Assembly: GCA_905221605.1 (NCBI GenBank)
Contig: CAJNDS010002632.1
Location: 140,001-204,000, forward strand
DNA from: Symbiodinium natans
Lineage: Eukaryota; Sar; Dinophyceae; Suessiales; Symbiodiniaceae
DNA: 64,000 nt
Reading direction: 5' to 3'
Below, piece by piece: positions 9,196 through 20,235 of this stretch; position 1 is the first letter of the stretch; each line of letters starts with the position of its first letter. The translations under genes were made by a program, and so were the position numbers. The notes under the pieces were generated by a model. The model worked only from the letters and a program-made list of their open reading frames with translations, had not been told where the DNA came from and ran no database searches.

Positions 9196-9750
9196 CCTGT
9201 TGACCAAGTTGATGAGTGGACAGGTGTATGCAAGGCAAAAGGCACTTTGGGGTCTCCGACTGTTGGTACAAGGGACTGACTTGAAGAGGGCCTCGCTTGC
9301 AATGGCGGTCATGATGGTGGCTGCATCTCTGCAAGGGATGGCAACTGGTGGCGAAGAAGTGTCAACTGCTGGTTTCTTTTGCTCGGAAGAAGGGGTGTGC
9401 AAGGTCGCCAACACATCTACGGTGATGGTTCTGGCTCAAGGTATTGAAATGGTTATCAACAATTCAGACCTTGTTGCGTATTTGGTGGCAGCGATTATAC
9501 TCTGGGAATTGGCATGGTGCCTCTTTCGACGGCTGTATAAATGGCTGTGGATCAAGAAAGCGGTGGTTATTCCTGCGAGTGCCACTTTGTATACAACAGT
9601 GGGTGGGAACTGTATATGCACGCAAGCAGTGACTGTGATGTTCTGCGATATTCACAGCCCAGGGCTAAGACGCTTTGTAAGCATTGCCTCAAGGATGGCT
9701 GGGTGGTGAATGCCGAGTTCCTTGGTGAGGAACGGGCTGCTGGAACGTGA
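9165..9750 (+). pseudogene. C-terminal tail of the copia polyprotein, reached only after two frameshifts
   Basis: Beyond the RNase H core the conserved IADLLTK motif is in the next reading frame (9188-9208), so the frame shifts near 9165. That frame continues with a hydrophobic, probably membrane-spanning stretch (about 9467-9540; DLVAYLVAAIILWELAWC). At about 9605, in a G-rich GTGGGTGGGAAC, the sense moves back to the first frame, giving ELYMHASSDC, then LCKHC, and a stop at 9748-9750. The last part resembles a small Cys/His motif (YxH-X4-C, C-X2-C) seen at the end of dinoflagellate copia polyproteins. The two shifts cancel. They may be real mutations, programmed shifts or sequencing errors; the G-run site favours error or slippage. 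Confidence 0.6.
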
Positions 9751-9854
9751 ATTTTTCAAGTGCGAGGTGAAGAAATCCTCAATGGTAAGGGATTCGGCCA
9801 ATGAGCTGAAGGTTCGTCCTGGATGACGTAAACCATAATGTCAGGAAGGTTCTG

Positions 9855-9990
9855 GAACCGAACCGGAACCGCACGAACCGAACCGCCACGAACCGAACCG
9901 CCAAAACCGGCCAGCAAACACGAACCGTAGGAACCGCGAACCGCAAGCGAACCGAAAACCGGAACCGTTTCGACAGCGAACCGGTTTCGG
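9855..9990 (+). repeat. GAACCG-rich repeat, left copy
   Basis: Imperfect repeats of GAACCG and GAACCGAACC lie between the end of the coding part and the noncoding 3' segment. A similar run in the same orientation is at 12030-12145, so the pair brackets the 32-bp array. Confidence 0.8.
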
Positions 9991-10355
9991 CCAGGAGCCC
10001 AAGTCAAATAGAGCATGATACTGAAAGGTTTGGGTCCCTCCAAACTTGTTTTGAAACAATCAAACTGTCGCAAAAACATGACTCGGTTCTCGGCTAACCC
10101 TCCAAAATTGAAGGGTCTTGGAGGTGCAAGGCTTGAAGATATCATGGTTCTATCCGGATTTTCAGGGCCTAGAATCAAGTTTTGGCCCCTTCAAACTCGT
10201 CATTGGAGATGCGCACAGAGCCCCAAATATTTCTGTCACGATTGGAGTGAAGAGGTTTTGTCCAGGTTTCGAGGTCCTTAAACCTATGTTGCATGGTCTC
10301 GGGGGCCAGAAAAATTATTCCCATCACCTGAACTTTCTACTAATTCGGGGTACGC
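9991..10355. other. Unique noncoding part of the element
   Basis: No coding pattern is convincing. This stretch separates the GAACCG run from the 32-bp array. Confidence 0.5.
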
Positions 10356-11945
10356 AGGGCAGGTTTCCAGGTTTGGACCTCCCAAAACGTGCAGGTTTCC
10401 AGGTTTGGACCCCCCAAACATGCAGGTTTCCAGGTTTAGACCTCCCAAAACGTGCAGATTTCCAGGTTTGGACCCCCCAAACGTGCAGGTTTCCAGGTTT
10501 GGACCTCCCAAAACGTGCAGGTTTCCAGGTTTGGACCCCCTAAACGTGCAGGTTTCCAGGTTTCCAGGCTTGGACCCCCCCAAACGTGCAGGTTTCCAGG
10601 TTTGAACCCCCCAAAACGTGCAGGTTTCCAGCATGCAACCCCCCAAAACGTTGACATTTCCAGGTTTGGACCACCCAAAACGTGCAGAATTCCAGGTTTG
10701 GACGCCCCAAACGTGCAGGTTTCCAGGTTTGGACCCCAAAACGTTGACGTTTCCAGGTTTGAGCCCCTTAAAACGTGCAGGTTTCCAAGTTTGGACCCGA
10801 AAAACGTGCAGGTCCAGGTTTGGACCCCCAAAACGTGCACGTTTGCAGGTTTGGACCCTCCCAAACGTGCAGGTTTGCACATTTTGGGGGCCAAACCTGG
10901 AAACCTGCACGTTTTGGGGGTCCAAACCTGGAAACCTGCGTTTGGGGGATCCAAACCTGGAAACCTGCATGTTTTGGGGGTCCAAACCTGGAAACCTGCA
11001 CGTTTTGGGGGGTCCAAACCTGGAAACCTGCAGTTCGCATGGGCCACGTGAACAGAGGCTGGCTTTAGTTCGCATGGCAGGGCCATGTGAACGGAGCCTA
11101 CCCACAGTTCGCATGGGCGGCCATGTGAACGGAGCCTACCTTCAGTTCGCATGGCCAGGCCCATTGGATCCAGGGTCTCCGAAAAGCCACCAAAAGCCAC
11201 GTTTGGGGGCTCCAAACCTGGAAACCTGCACGTTTTGGGGGGTCCAAACCTGGAAACCTGCAGGTCCAAAACCTGGAAAGCTGCACCTTTTGGGGGGTCC
11301 AAACCTGGAAACGTCAACGTTTTGGAGGGTCCAAACCTGGAAACCTGCACGTTTTGGGACCTGGAAACCTGCACGTTTAGGGGGTCCAAACCTGGAAACG
11401 TCAACGTTTTGGGGGGGTCGAAACCTGCGGTTTCCAGGTTTTGGACCCCCAAACGTGCAGGTGCGCAGGTTTCCAGGTTTGGACCTGCCAAAACGTGCAG
11501 GTTTCCAGGTTTGGACCCCCCAAAACGTGCAGATTTCCAGGTTTGGACCCCCCAAACGTGCAGGTTTGCAGGTTTGCAGGTTGGACCCCCCCCAAACGTG
11601 CAGGTTTCCAGGTTTGGACCCCCCAAAACGTGCAGGTTTCCAGATTTGGACCCCCCCAAAACGTGCAGGTTTCCAGGTTTGGACCCCCAAAACGTGCAGG
11701 TTTCCAGGTTCAAACGTGGGTGCAGGTTTCCAGGTTTGGCCCCTAAACGTGCAGGTTTCCAGGTTTGGACCCCCTAAACGACGTTTGGAGGGTCCAAACC
11801 TGGAAACCTGCACGTTTTGGGAGGAATCTGCACGTTTTGGGGGGTCCAAACCTGGAAACCTGCACGTTTTGGGGGGTCCAAACCTGGAAACCTGCACGTT
11901 TCCGGGGTCCAAACCTGGAAACCTGCACCTGGAAACCTGCCCTCA
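10356..11945. repeat. Array of a 32-bp repeat in alternating orientation
   Basis: The unit reads roughly GTGCAGGTTTCCAGGTTTGG followed by ACC, a C-run and AAAAC, with a spacing of 31-33 bp. It runs forward at about 10359-10885, inverted at 10890-11035, inverted again at 11205-11425, forward at 11430-11775 and inverted at 11785-11945. I estimate about 40 units. Both strands are therefore open in several frames, but the peptides are only repeat translations. Forward and inverted blocks could fold into long hairpins. Confidence 0.95.
11031..11160 (+). repeat. Four-copy sub-repeat of about 37 bp inside the array
   Basis: AGTTCGCATGG recurs four times at about 36-38 bp spacing, each followed by a GGCCAYGTGAAC-like segment. 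It sits between two inverted blocks of the 32-bp unit and may be their loop. Confidence 0.85.
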
Positions 11946-12029
11946 AGGAAAAGTTTTGGGGAGTCAAAACATATCAGAAGGGTCCAGAACATGAGGGCTT
12001 CGGTGTGTTTAGGGCTTTCGGGTTTTCTG

Positions 12030-12145
12030 GAACCGAACCGAACCGAAAACGCACAGAACCGCTAGGAACCGGAACCGCCGAACGAACCGAACCGCTACGA
12101 ACCGCCGGCCCGCGAACCGAAACGAACCGAACCGAACCGGAACTT
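12030..12145 (+). repeat. GAACCG-rich repeat, right copy
   Basis: Direct, diverged counterpart of the run at 9855-9990; both follow a TTCTGGAACCG start. Confidence 0.8.
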
Positions 12146-12240
12146 TGCTGTAATGTGCATTTTAAGCAGCTGGCTACTGCCTAAATGGCGGTTTTTGGCC
12201 AAAGAACTGCACCTCCAATGTGTCCTAGGAAATCCTAGGA

Positions 12241-12249
12241 CAGGGGGAG
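12241..12249 (+). promoter_or_regulatory. Polypurine tract
   Basis: CAGGGGGAG lies directly before the 3' LTR, where the plus-strand primer is expected in LTR retrotransposons. Confidence 0.7.
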
Positions 12250-12469
12250 TGCGGAGCTGCAACTGGTATTGTAGAAAGGAGTTGGTGATGGGAGTTGAAA
12301 AGGGTCAACGAACCCGGGAATCTTTTTTGGCTCAAGATGACAGTGCACTTAGTGAGAAAAGGGTGCTTGGTCTTTTGGGTTTGGTTTGGTGTTGGTTGGT
12401 CCAGGGGATCAAGGGCTTCTGTTGGGGTTGACTGTTTTGTTCCCTGTCCTCCTTCGGTTGCCCCCCGTA
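12250..12469 (+). repeat. 3' long terminal repeat (220 bp)
   Basis: Identical to 274-493 by direct reading, including the spliced-leader-like string (12325-12336). Confidence 0.95.
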
Positions 12470-12474
12470 CCCTA
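12470..12474. other. Target site duplication, right copy (CCCTA)
   Basis: Matches 269-273. The telomeric array continues directly from here. Confidence 0.75.
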
Positions 12475-13263
12475 AACCCTAAACCCTAAACCCTCCAAAT
12501 CCCAAACCCGAATCACCAAGCCCTTAACCCTGCGCCCTGGGCCCGTCCCACTCCTGGTCGTCGTGTAGCGGCCGGCGATGAGCGCACGGTTCCCACGACG
12601 AGCTAGCACCTGTGGCAGTCTAGTGTTTAGGGTTTAGGGTTTAGGGTCTAGGTTTTATAGGCTTTTGGGTTTAGAGATCAGGCGCTCTAGGGCGTTTAGG
12701 GCTTAAGGTTCTGGACCCAGGGTTTCAGGGTATAGGGTTTAGGGTCAAGGGCTGAGGGCTGATGCTCGGGAAGCCCTGAGCCCTGAACCCTGAGTCTCCC
12801 TAAACCTTAAACCCTAAACCCTAAACCCTAAACCCTAAACCCTAAACCCTAAACCCTAAACCCTAGCCCTCTAGCGGAGCGGGGGGCAAACTGGAGGCTC
12901 TATATCCCAGATAACCCAGATAACCCAGACAGCCCAGATAACCCAGATAACCCAAAACCCAAAACCCTAAACAGAACCCCAAAAGCTTGCACCTGCATAT
13001 TGCAACCTTAAAATGCTAAAGCGCTAAAGCCCTAAAGCCTGAGACAAAAAAGAAAACCTAAAACCCAAACCCTACACGGTTTAGGGTTTAGGGTTTAGGG
13101 TTTAGGGTTTAGGGTTTAGGGTTTAGGGTTTAGGGTTTAGGGTTTAGGGTTTAGGGTTTAGGGTTTAGGGTTTAGGGTTTAGGGTTTAGAGTTTAGGGTT
13201 TAGGGTTGAAGGTTTAGGGTTTAGGGTTTAGGGTTTAGGGTTTATACCTTCAAACCAACACAA
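12475..13263. repeat. Telomere-like mosaic
   Basis: CCCTAAA at 12470-12495 and 12805-12865, a 9-bp CCCAGATAA repeat at 12905-12955, and a long TTTAGGG array at 13079-13250. The spacer 12500-12620 is GC-rich and open on both strands but unassigned. Confidence 0.9.
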
Positions 13264-13359
13264 GGATGTTCACCCTTATACTAACAGTCCTGCATCGGCA
13301 TCGTATAGTACCTCTTATGATAATCCCGTTAAGGACTGTCAGTATAAGGGGAAACATCC
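13264..13359. mobile_element. MITE-like inverted-repeat element, copy A (uninterrupted)
   Basis: A 96-bp unit with terminal inverted repeats: GGATGTTCACCCTTATACTA on the left and the complement of AGTATAAGGGGAAACATCC on the right. ACAGTCC on the left and GGACTGT on the right extend the symmetry. No coding capacity. Related copies are at 14560, 25787 and 26995. Confidence 0.75.
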
Positions 13360-14559
13360 CAACCAGTACACTTTGAGGCCATTTCGAGACCGAGAGCCAA
13401 GCTATGCCCGAAACCCGAAACACTCAACCCTAAACTCTCAACCCTAAAACCTAAACCCTAAACCCTAAACCCCTTAACCCCTTAAGCCCCTAACCCATAA
13501 CCCCTAAACTCTCAACCCTCATGCCGACACCTTTTGAGCCCCTGAGCCCTAAACCCTCCAAACCCAAACTCCACAACGATAAGCCCTAAAGCCTGAAGCC
13601 TAAAACCCTAAAGCAGAAAACCCAAGGGTCTAGGGTTTAGGGTTTAGGGGTTAGGGTTTCGAGTTTAGGGTTTCGGATTTAAGAAAAGCCCACAAAGCCC
13701 TGAAAACCAAAAAAAAGAGCCTAAATACCTGAAAACTCCCTAAAACCACTCCCAAAAATGAACACCCTAAAGCCCTAAAGCCCTAAACCCTAAAAATCCG
13801 AAACCCTATACCGCAAAACCCCCTTCCCCCCACCCACCCCCCCCACCAGAAAAAAACAAAAAACTAAAAAAAAAAATGGAATAGAATACCCAGTGTAAAC
13901 CCTAACCCCACCCCACCCCCCACCCCCGAAAAAACGAATTTCCTGTGCCCGAGGCCTGGTCTACCTGTACGACTTGGTCGTGACGTGCGACCTGGTCATG
14001 GGCTTAGGGTTTCGGATTTGGGGTTTAGGGTTTAGGGTTTAATGAGTTTTTTGGCAGGGTTTAGTTCGCGTCTGTGGAGCTTAGGGTTTCCGGGGTGTAG
14101 GGGCTTGGGGTTTAGGCGTTAGGGTGTGGGCTTGGGTTGCAGGGTTGTGGTTTCGGGACCCCAAACTTCCATGAAACCTCGAGGCACGCATGCAACACCT
14201 TTCAGATGGCAGCCGCCAAGAGCTTTGCAACTACTGGAGGACTGACAAACTTGGGTTTAATCCTAAACCCTAAACCCTAAACCCTAAACCCTAAACCCTA
14301 AACCCTAAACCCTAAACCCTAAACCCTAAACCCTAAGCCCTGACCCCTAAACACCCCAGCACCAGGCAGAAGAAGACATCGGAAGGCATGCAGAGAGTCA
14401 TGGGAGATCTACTTGCAGCCTGCTCAAGACCCTACACACGGTTTAGGGTTTAGGGTTTAGGGTTTAGGGTTTAGGGTTTAGGGTTTAGGGTTTAGGGTTT
14501 AGGGTTTAGGGTTTAGGGTTTAGGGAGAGTGAAGGCACACGGGCACGCGGGGAACACAT
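13360..14559. repeat. Telomere-like mosaic
   Basis: Mixed CCCTAAA and TTTAGGG blocks with degenerate units; near-perfect runs at 14269-14337 (CCCTAAA) and 14440-14523 (TTTAGGG). Spacers at 13925-14000, 14150-14265 and 14345-14430 are unique and partly open, with no assignable product. Confidence 0.9.
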
Positions 14560-14672
14560 GTTGGCAGGCTCCCCCTTATACTAATAAACCCAAAACCCAA
14601 AACCCTAAACCCTAAACCCTAAACCTACTCTGATCCCTATTAAAGACTGTTAGTGTAAGGGGGAACAACCCA
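14560..14672. mobile_element. MITE-like element, copy B, with an internal telomeric block
   Basis: The left end carries CCCCCTTATACTA and the right end AGACTGTTAGTGTAAGGGGG. The centre (about 14586-14626) is CCCTAAA repeat instead of the family's own sequence. Confidence 0.7.
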
Positions 14673-15355
14673 AAACATACGTCCCAAGCTGCAAACCGAC
14701 GGGATTCGGGGCTTTGTTGGTTGGGCTGGTCACGGCAGCCTGATCCGGGTTTAGGGTTCAGGGTTCAGGGCTTGGTTTAGAGTTTAGGGCTTAGCCCGAA
14801 GCCCTCGCAAAAAACCAACGTTCAGCCTGTGCATCAAACAGACCTAAACCAACCCTAAACCCTCCCTAAACCCCAAACCCCAAACCCCAAACCCTAAACC
14901 CTAAACCCGCAACCTGAAACCCCAAACCCTAAACCCTAAGCCCCACAACGCAGCAAAGCTGAAAGGTCCCCTCCTCGACTACAGCGTCGGGTTTAGGGCC
15001 AAGGCGTCATTTGGGTATCGGGGCTTAGGGTGCAAATTACCTAATCCTTCGTCCGTAGACCGTAGACCTAAACCCCAAACCCGAAACCCTAAATCCCTGC
15101 ACCCTAAACCCTAAACCCTGAACCCTAAGCCCTAAACCCGAAACGCCGACAGCCTTCTGCTGCTTCGTCCGCGCTTCTCCATGGCCATGTGCCTCTCTCA
15201 CATGCACGAAGCTTTATTTTGGGTTTTGTGGGTTTAGGGTTTAGGGTTTAGGGTCTAGGGTTTAGGGTTTGAGCCTCCGGCTCAAGCCGCCGACCCCGCT
15301 GGAGCATGGTTGAAGGTTTAAACGCGTTCGTTAGGTCAAAGGATGCCAAAGTTGG
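14673..15355. repeat. Telomere-like mosaic
   Basis: Short degenerate CCCTAAA and TTTAGGG blocks; spacers at 14690-14750 and 15130-15230 are unique but unassigned. Confidence 0.85.
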
Positions 15356-15375
15356 TGGGGGGGGGTAGGGGGGTA

Positions 15376-15414
<39 letters not shown>

Positions 15415-15466
15415 CGGGTAGGGGGGGGGCAGGGGGGGGTTAGGGGGGGGGGGTGGGGGGGGGGTG
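15356..15466. repeat. Poly-G tract with rare interruptions
   Basis: More than 100 bases are almost only G on the + strand, broken by TA, C and T. A strong quadruplex candidate and a likely place for assembly or length errors. Confidence 0.9.
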
Positions 15467-15819
15467 CACCTACACCCTAAACCCTAAGCTCTATTTCCTT
15501 GGTTTAAACGGACTACTGTCTCAGACGTTTAAGGAGATTCGAGAGGCAGAAGTCAGCAGGGCCACGGGCCCCAACGGGGTTTAGGGTTTAGGGTTTGGGG
15601 CCCGGGGTTTGGGGCTTAGGGTTTAGGGTTTAGGGTTTAGGGTTTAGGGCTGAGCCGGAAAACGAAAAAAGAAAAAACAAACAACAACAGAATGCACTAT
15701 CCCTTAGGGTTTAGGGTTTAAGGCTCAGGTCCTACAAGGGTCCTTGCTCGTTGTCGCTGCCTTCATCTTGGGAGGGGGAGGGGGCGGGGAGGGGGCGGGG
15801 GGGGGGGGGGGGGGGGGGG
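15467..15819. repeat. Telomere-like mosaic and second poly-G tract
   Basis: TTTAGGG blocks at 15580-15650, a unique spacer, and a G-run at about 15771-15819. Confidence 0.85.
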
Positions 15820-15947
15820 GAAGGCACTTCCTTGATGAGCCTTACTTGGAAGATCAGGATACTTATAAGCCCCCCAAGTCCGCTGGGTCCTCTAAGCAGC
15901 ATATCAGCAGACTTGTAACTGGGTTAGAAGTACCCATGAACCTCCAA
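15820..15947 (+). other. Exon-like island with GTAAGC donor
   Basis: The open frame reads FLDEPYLEDQDTY ... HISRLVTGLEVP and stops at a good donor, CCAA|GTAAGC (GT at 15948). The left boundary runs into the G-tract, so no acceptor can be named. I do not recognise the family. It may be a host exon; short open frames in GC-rich DNA are common by chance. Confidence 0.3.
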
Positions 15948-17170
15948 GTAAGCTAAATCCAGTGCTAGACACGGTGTGACCCTAGACCCAGGCGGGAGAG
16001 AAAGCAGACCCTAAACCTTAAACCCTAAACCCTAAACCCTAAACCAGCAGATTTTGTGCCGCTGCAATTTCTCTGGATGCTGTCGCGGGACACTACAAAC
16101 GACTCTGGCTGCCACGGTGAAACCCCAGAGGCCCAACACTGGCCTGAACATCTCAACCCTAAACCCCATAACCCTAAACCCCAAACCCTAAACCCTAAAC
16201 CCTTAACCCTTAACCCGAGCCCTAAACTCTTGTTCCCTCACACCTAACACCCTTAACACCCTAGGCCCTAATTGCCTGACCCCCGAAATCCTAAACCCGA
16301 AACCTGAGCCCAAAGCCCAACAACAAAACCAGACTTCAAAGGCCCCGAAAGCCCTACGCCTCTTAGGGTTAAGGCTTAGGGTTTAGCCCCTTAAGCCCTA
16401 GCCTAAACACCGAACCCCCAACATAAGGCTCACCCTTAAACCCTAAACCCTAAACCCTAAACCCTGAACCCTAAACCCGAAACCCTCCCAGAGTCCTTCA
16501 ACCACATTCAAACTTCCGGAAAGTGAAATCGGAGCGCGGGCCGAGGACCCCGGAGCCCGGCCAGATGCACTTGAAGTAGGTTTTAGGGTTTAGGGTTTAG
16601 GGTTTAGGGTTTGGGGTTTGGGGTTTGGGGTTTAGGGTTTAGGGTTGAGGGTTGAGGGTTTAGGGTGTAGGGTGTAGGGTTTCGGGTTTAGGGTGTAGGG
16701 TTTAGGGCCCATGCTTCAGAACCCTGCAAAGCAGCTAAGCGACCACGCGAAGACCCTAAACCCTAAACCCTAAACCTAAACCCTAAACCCTAAACCCTAA
16801 CTCCTAAACCTGAACCCCCGAGGGTTTAGTGGGGGCTCCAGGGAAGCTCCTCCACCGACAGCATGGGCGTCCCTGCATGGCTTTCTTGAAGACTAAAGGG
16901 TCCTATGCCCTATATCCCAAACCCTAAACCCTAAACCCTAAACCCTAAACCCTAAACCCTAAACCCTAAACCCTAAACCCGGCTCAGGGATCAAGGCTCG
17001 TCTTAAAGACTGGAAGATCGACAGACTTTGGAGTGGGAGTTTAGGGTTTAGGGCATGGTTTAGGGTTTAGGGTTGAGGGCTTAGGGTTTAGGGTTTAAGG
17101 TTCAGGGCCTAGGGTCTTAGGGTTTAGGGGTCTGGGGTTCAGGGTTTCCGGATTGCAGGGTTCAGGGTTG
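15948..17170. repeat. Telomere-like mosaic
   Basis: Alternating CCCTAAA and TTTAGGG blocks (for example 16575-16705 and 16920-16979). The 84-bp spacer 16492-16575 lies between CCCTCCCAG and GTAGGT and is open for 28 codons, but the opposite strand is open as well; unassigned. Confidence 0.85.
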
Positions 17171-17700
17171 TAGGGCTCAGGGTCCAGAATTTAGGGAACT
17201 TGGCAGTGGTAGTAGACAACGCAACGGTAGCAATGTGAGCAGCGATCAGTAAGCAGTAGTACCAAGCACAGACGGCAGATAGTAAGTAGTAAAGCATGAG
17301 CAACCAGAAAAATCAGGCAATAGCAATGAAAATAGTACTACACAAAACCGCAACTGTACGACGACTAGCAAAACAATACGTAAGCCTAATCATAGTAGTA
17401 GCGAGTAATAGCAGTAGCAAGAGTAGAGTCTGGACGCAGCGACAGCAAAACATCGTAACGATTTTGCGAGGAATGATGTTCATGGCACGACACAGTCTTG
17501 ATGATGACGATGACGATGATGACGATGATGATGATGATGATGCTGATGATGATGATGATGATCATGATCATGATCATGATCATGATCATGATCATGATGA
17601 TGATCATGATGATGATGATGACGATGATGATGATGATGACAATGTTGACAGTGACGACAATACTAATAATAGTTATGAGGCATAACTACTAGCAAGAACA
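17171..17700. repeat. Trinucleotide-like region with a GAT/GAC microsatellite
   Basis: From 17488 to 17645 the sequence is GAT/GAC triplets with an inner palindromic ATCATG/GATCAT run (about 17555-17610). It can be read as an Asp/His-rich peptide of 129 aa, but nothing else supports a gene. Confidence 0.85.
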
Positions 17701-20038
17701 AGAACCACTCTTAATTCCTGATAACCCTAATGAAATGGTGGGGCTTTAAACCCAAAACCCTAAACCCTAAACCCTTAATCCTTAACCCTGAACCCTAAAC
17801 CCTAAACCAATGGGGTGTGGGGGTTTTCGGGGGCAGATCACCTCTGCAGCCGCTCCATTGCACGCGCACTCGCTCGCTTTGAAAAAGTTACGCCACCAAA
17901 GCCCCGCGTTCCCAACATGCTGGGCACGTAGACTCACGGCTCGAAAACCTACAACCCCAAAGCCCTAAAGGGCTAGGGGGTTTAGGGTTTAGGGTTTAGG
18001 GTTGTTTATTGTTTAGGGTTTAGGGTTTAGGGTTTAGGGTTTAGGGTTTAGGGTTTAGGGTTTAGGGTTTAGGGTTAGGGTTTCGGGTGAGCGACCGACC
18101 TGGAAGCCCTAAACCCTAAGCCGCACGGGAACGTGGAGCCTTGTGCGCAGAGCCCGTTTGGCAGGTCTGGCCGGGGAGCCACCGGGTAGGAACCCTAAAC
18201 CCTAAACCCTAAACCCTAATAGGGTTCAGCGGTTCGGGGTTTACGGCTTAGGGTTTTGGCGCTCAGGCGTTGGGGCTTAGGGTTTAGGGTTGAGGGTTTA
18301 GAGTATGGGGTTTAGGGTATAGGGCTTGGGGGGGCGCGGGGTTTGGGCTGTAGGGTTCCTGAAGTTCCTGAGCCCTAAACCTAAACCTAAACCCTAAACT
18401 CTAAACCCTAAACCCTAAACCCTAAACCCTAAACCCTAAACCCTAAAACCCCAAACCCTAGACCCTGACTCTTGCCAACGGGCTCCCATTCTGCGGTTTT
18501 TTTCCAGGGAGGCCATGATCCCGATGGCCGGGGAACTCACAAAACCCAACTCCCTAAACCCCAAACTGGTTTAGGGTTTAGGGTTTAGGGTTTAGGGTTT
18601 AGGGTTTAGGGTTTAGGGTTGAGGGTTGAGGGTTGAGGGTTTAGGGTTGAGGGTTTAGGGTTTAGGGCTTAGGTTGGGGTTACCCCTAAACCCCAAACCC
18701 TAAACCCCCCTAAAACGCTGTGGCTGTAGGGTAAAAGCCTTGGGGTGATCCCGCTAAACAGTTGAAGCCCGCAATCCCGACTAAAGCTAGAAGTAGGGGT
18801 TTAGGGTTTAGGGTTTAAGGTTTAGGGTTTAGGGTTTAGGGTTAACCCTACACCCTAAAACATACCCCCAGGCCATGAAGCAGGTCAACGCCTGAGCCGC
18901 GTCCGGTCTAGGTGTGAAACTGCGAATGCAAAAACAAATCATCCTTACTCCCCAAACCACCATGGTATGGTTTAATTCGGGGGCTTACAATGGGGTTTAG
19001 GGCTTAGGGCTTCGGGCTTCGGGCTTGGGGTTTGGGGTTTAGGGTTTAGGGTTTAGGGTTTAGGGTTTAGGGTTTAGGGTTTAGGGTTTAGGGTTTAGGG
19101 TTTAGGGTTTAGGGTTTAGGGTTTAGGGGGCTCACAAAGCACGCAAACGCTAAGCCAACAGCCTGGAAGGCCAGAAGGCTCTAAGCATTCAAACCTTGTG
19201 CCGGGCTGTGGCCAGGCTACAGGACGCCAACCATGGAAACCGTAAACCCTAAACCCCAAACCCTAAACCCCAAACCCTAAACCCTAAACCCTAAACCCTG
19301 CTCCCTTAACCCTAAACCCTAAACCCTAAACCCCAAATTCAAATTTGCTAGGACCCGGCAGCCCAGACAGCCGCCGTGCAGCAAAGCTACACCAGCGATG
19401 AAATCCGCTGCTCAGATTCGATGTCCCCAGGGCTGGAAGACAGATCCTGAGAAAGGGCCAAGAGATGTTTTGGGTTTACGGCTCGGGTTTAGGGTTTAGG
19501 ATTTAGGGTTTGGGGGTTAAGGGTTTTGATTCAGAAGCCTAACCCCTAAAGCTAAGCCCTTCAACCCAAAAACCCTAAGCGTTTAAACGCTACGGCCAAC
19601 TTCATGCAACAATCCTTAAGCCCAATTTTGGGGTTTAGGCTTAAGGGAACAGATATGGACTGAGCACAACCCTTTAGGGCAGTTGCCGGGATCTTCGGGG
19701 GCAAGCGCATGGGTTCCGTTCTCCACCCTACACCCTAAACCCTAAGCCCTAAACCCCGACCCCAAACCCCAAATTAAATCCTAACCCTAAGCCCTAAACC
19801 ATAAGCCCTAAACCCTAACCCCTAACCCCTAGACCCTAAACCCTAAACCCTAAACCTTAGACCCTAAACCCTAAGGAAACTGCCTTCAGATACACCCTAG
19901 GCCATAAATCCTGAAACCCACTCCCTGGAAACATTTAGGGTTTGAGGTTTAGGGTTTAGGGTTTAGGGTTTAAGGTTTAGGGTTTAGGGATTCGGGTTTA
20001 GGGCTACCTCCCGAAACCGATCCCCCCCGGCACAATGA
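17701..20038. repeat. Telomere-like mosaic
   Basis: Arrays include TTTAGGG at 18000-18075, 18570-18660 and 19036-19130, and CCCTAAA at 18370-18450 and 19245-19330. Spacers at 17830-17950, 18480-18545 and 19345-19475 are unique and open in several frames. A pyrimidine tract ending in CAG precedes 18508. No product assigned. Confidence 0.85.
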
Positions 20039-20162
20039 TCAATAAGCTATACACAAATGAAAAACGATTTGTAGATTGGATCGTTGATTTGGTGCATATG
20101 TATATATGTATATACAGAAACTAGATAGGTAGATAGATAGATAGATGGATAGATAGATATCC

Positions 20163-20194
<32 letters not shown>

Positions 20195-20235
20195 CCATAT
20201 ATATATATATATGGATATATGTGTGTATACACTGT
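20039..20235. repeat. AT-rich microsatellite cluster
   Basis: Consecutive runs of TA, GATA/TAGA, CA and TA dinucleotides, clearly lower in GC than the surroundings. Apparent Tyr/Ile-rich frames are simple-repeat translations. Confidence 0.9.

Larger units (their letters stand above)
274..12469 (+). mobile_element. Complete Ty1/copia-type LTR retrotransposon, 12.2 kb
   Basis: The element is bounded by two 220-bp LTRs with no difference that I can see, and by a CCCTA duplication. It contains in order a primer site (494-505), a gag-pol frame (556-9195), a frameshifted C-terminal tail (to 9750), a 2.5-kb noncoding part rich in inverted 32-bp repeats and a purine tract before the 3' LTR. The order integrase, reverse transcriptase, RNase H is the copia order. 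It is much longer than classical copia elements (about 5 kb) because of extra domains in the polyprotein and the long 3' segment. Identical LTRs suggest recent insertion, yet the reading frame is broken twice near its end. It sits inside a CCCTAAA array. Confidence 0.95.

Noticed and set aside
10284-11994. Long open frames on both strands (up to about 450 codons) in the 3' part of the retroelement
   Set aside because: They are translations of the 32-bp repeat in both orientations (NLETCTFWG, GFQVWTP and so on) with no start, domain or composition of a real protein.
17488-17645. Asp/His-rich metal-binding protein
   Set aside because: The sequence is a GAT/GAC/CAT microsatellite; no other support for a gene.
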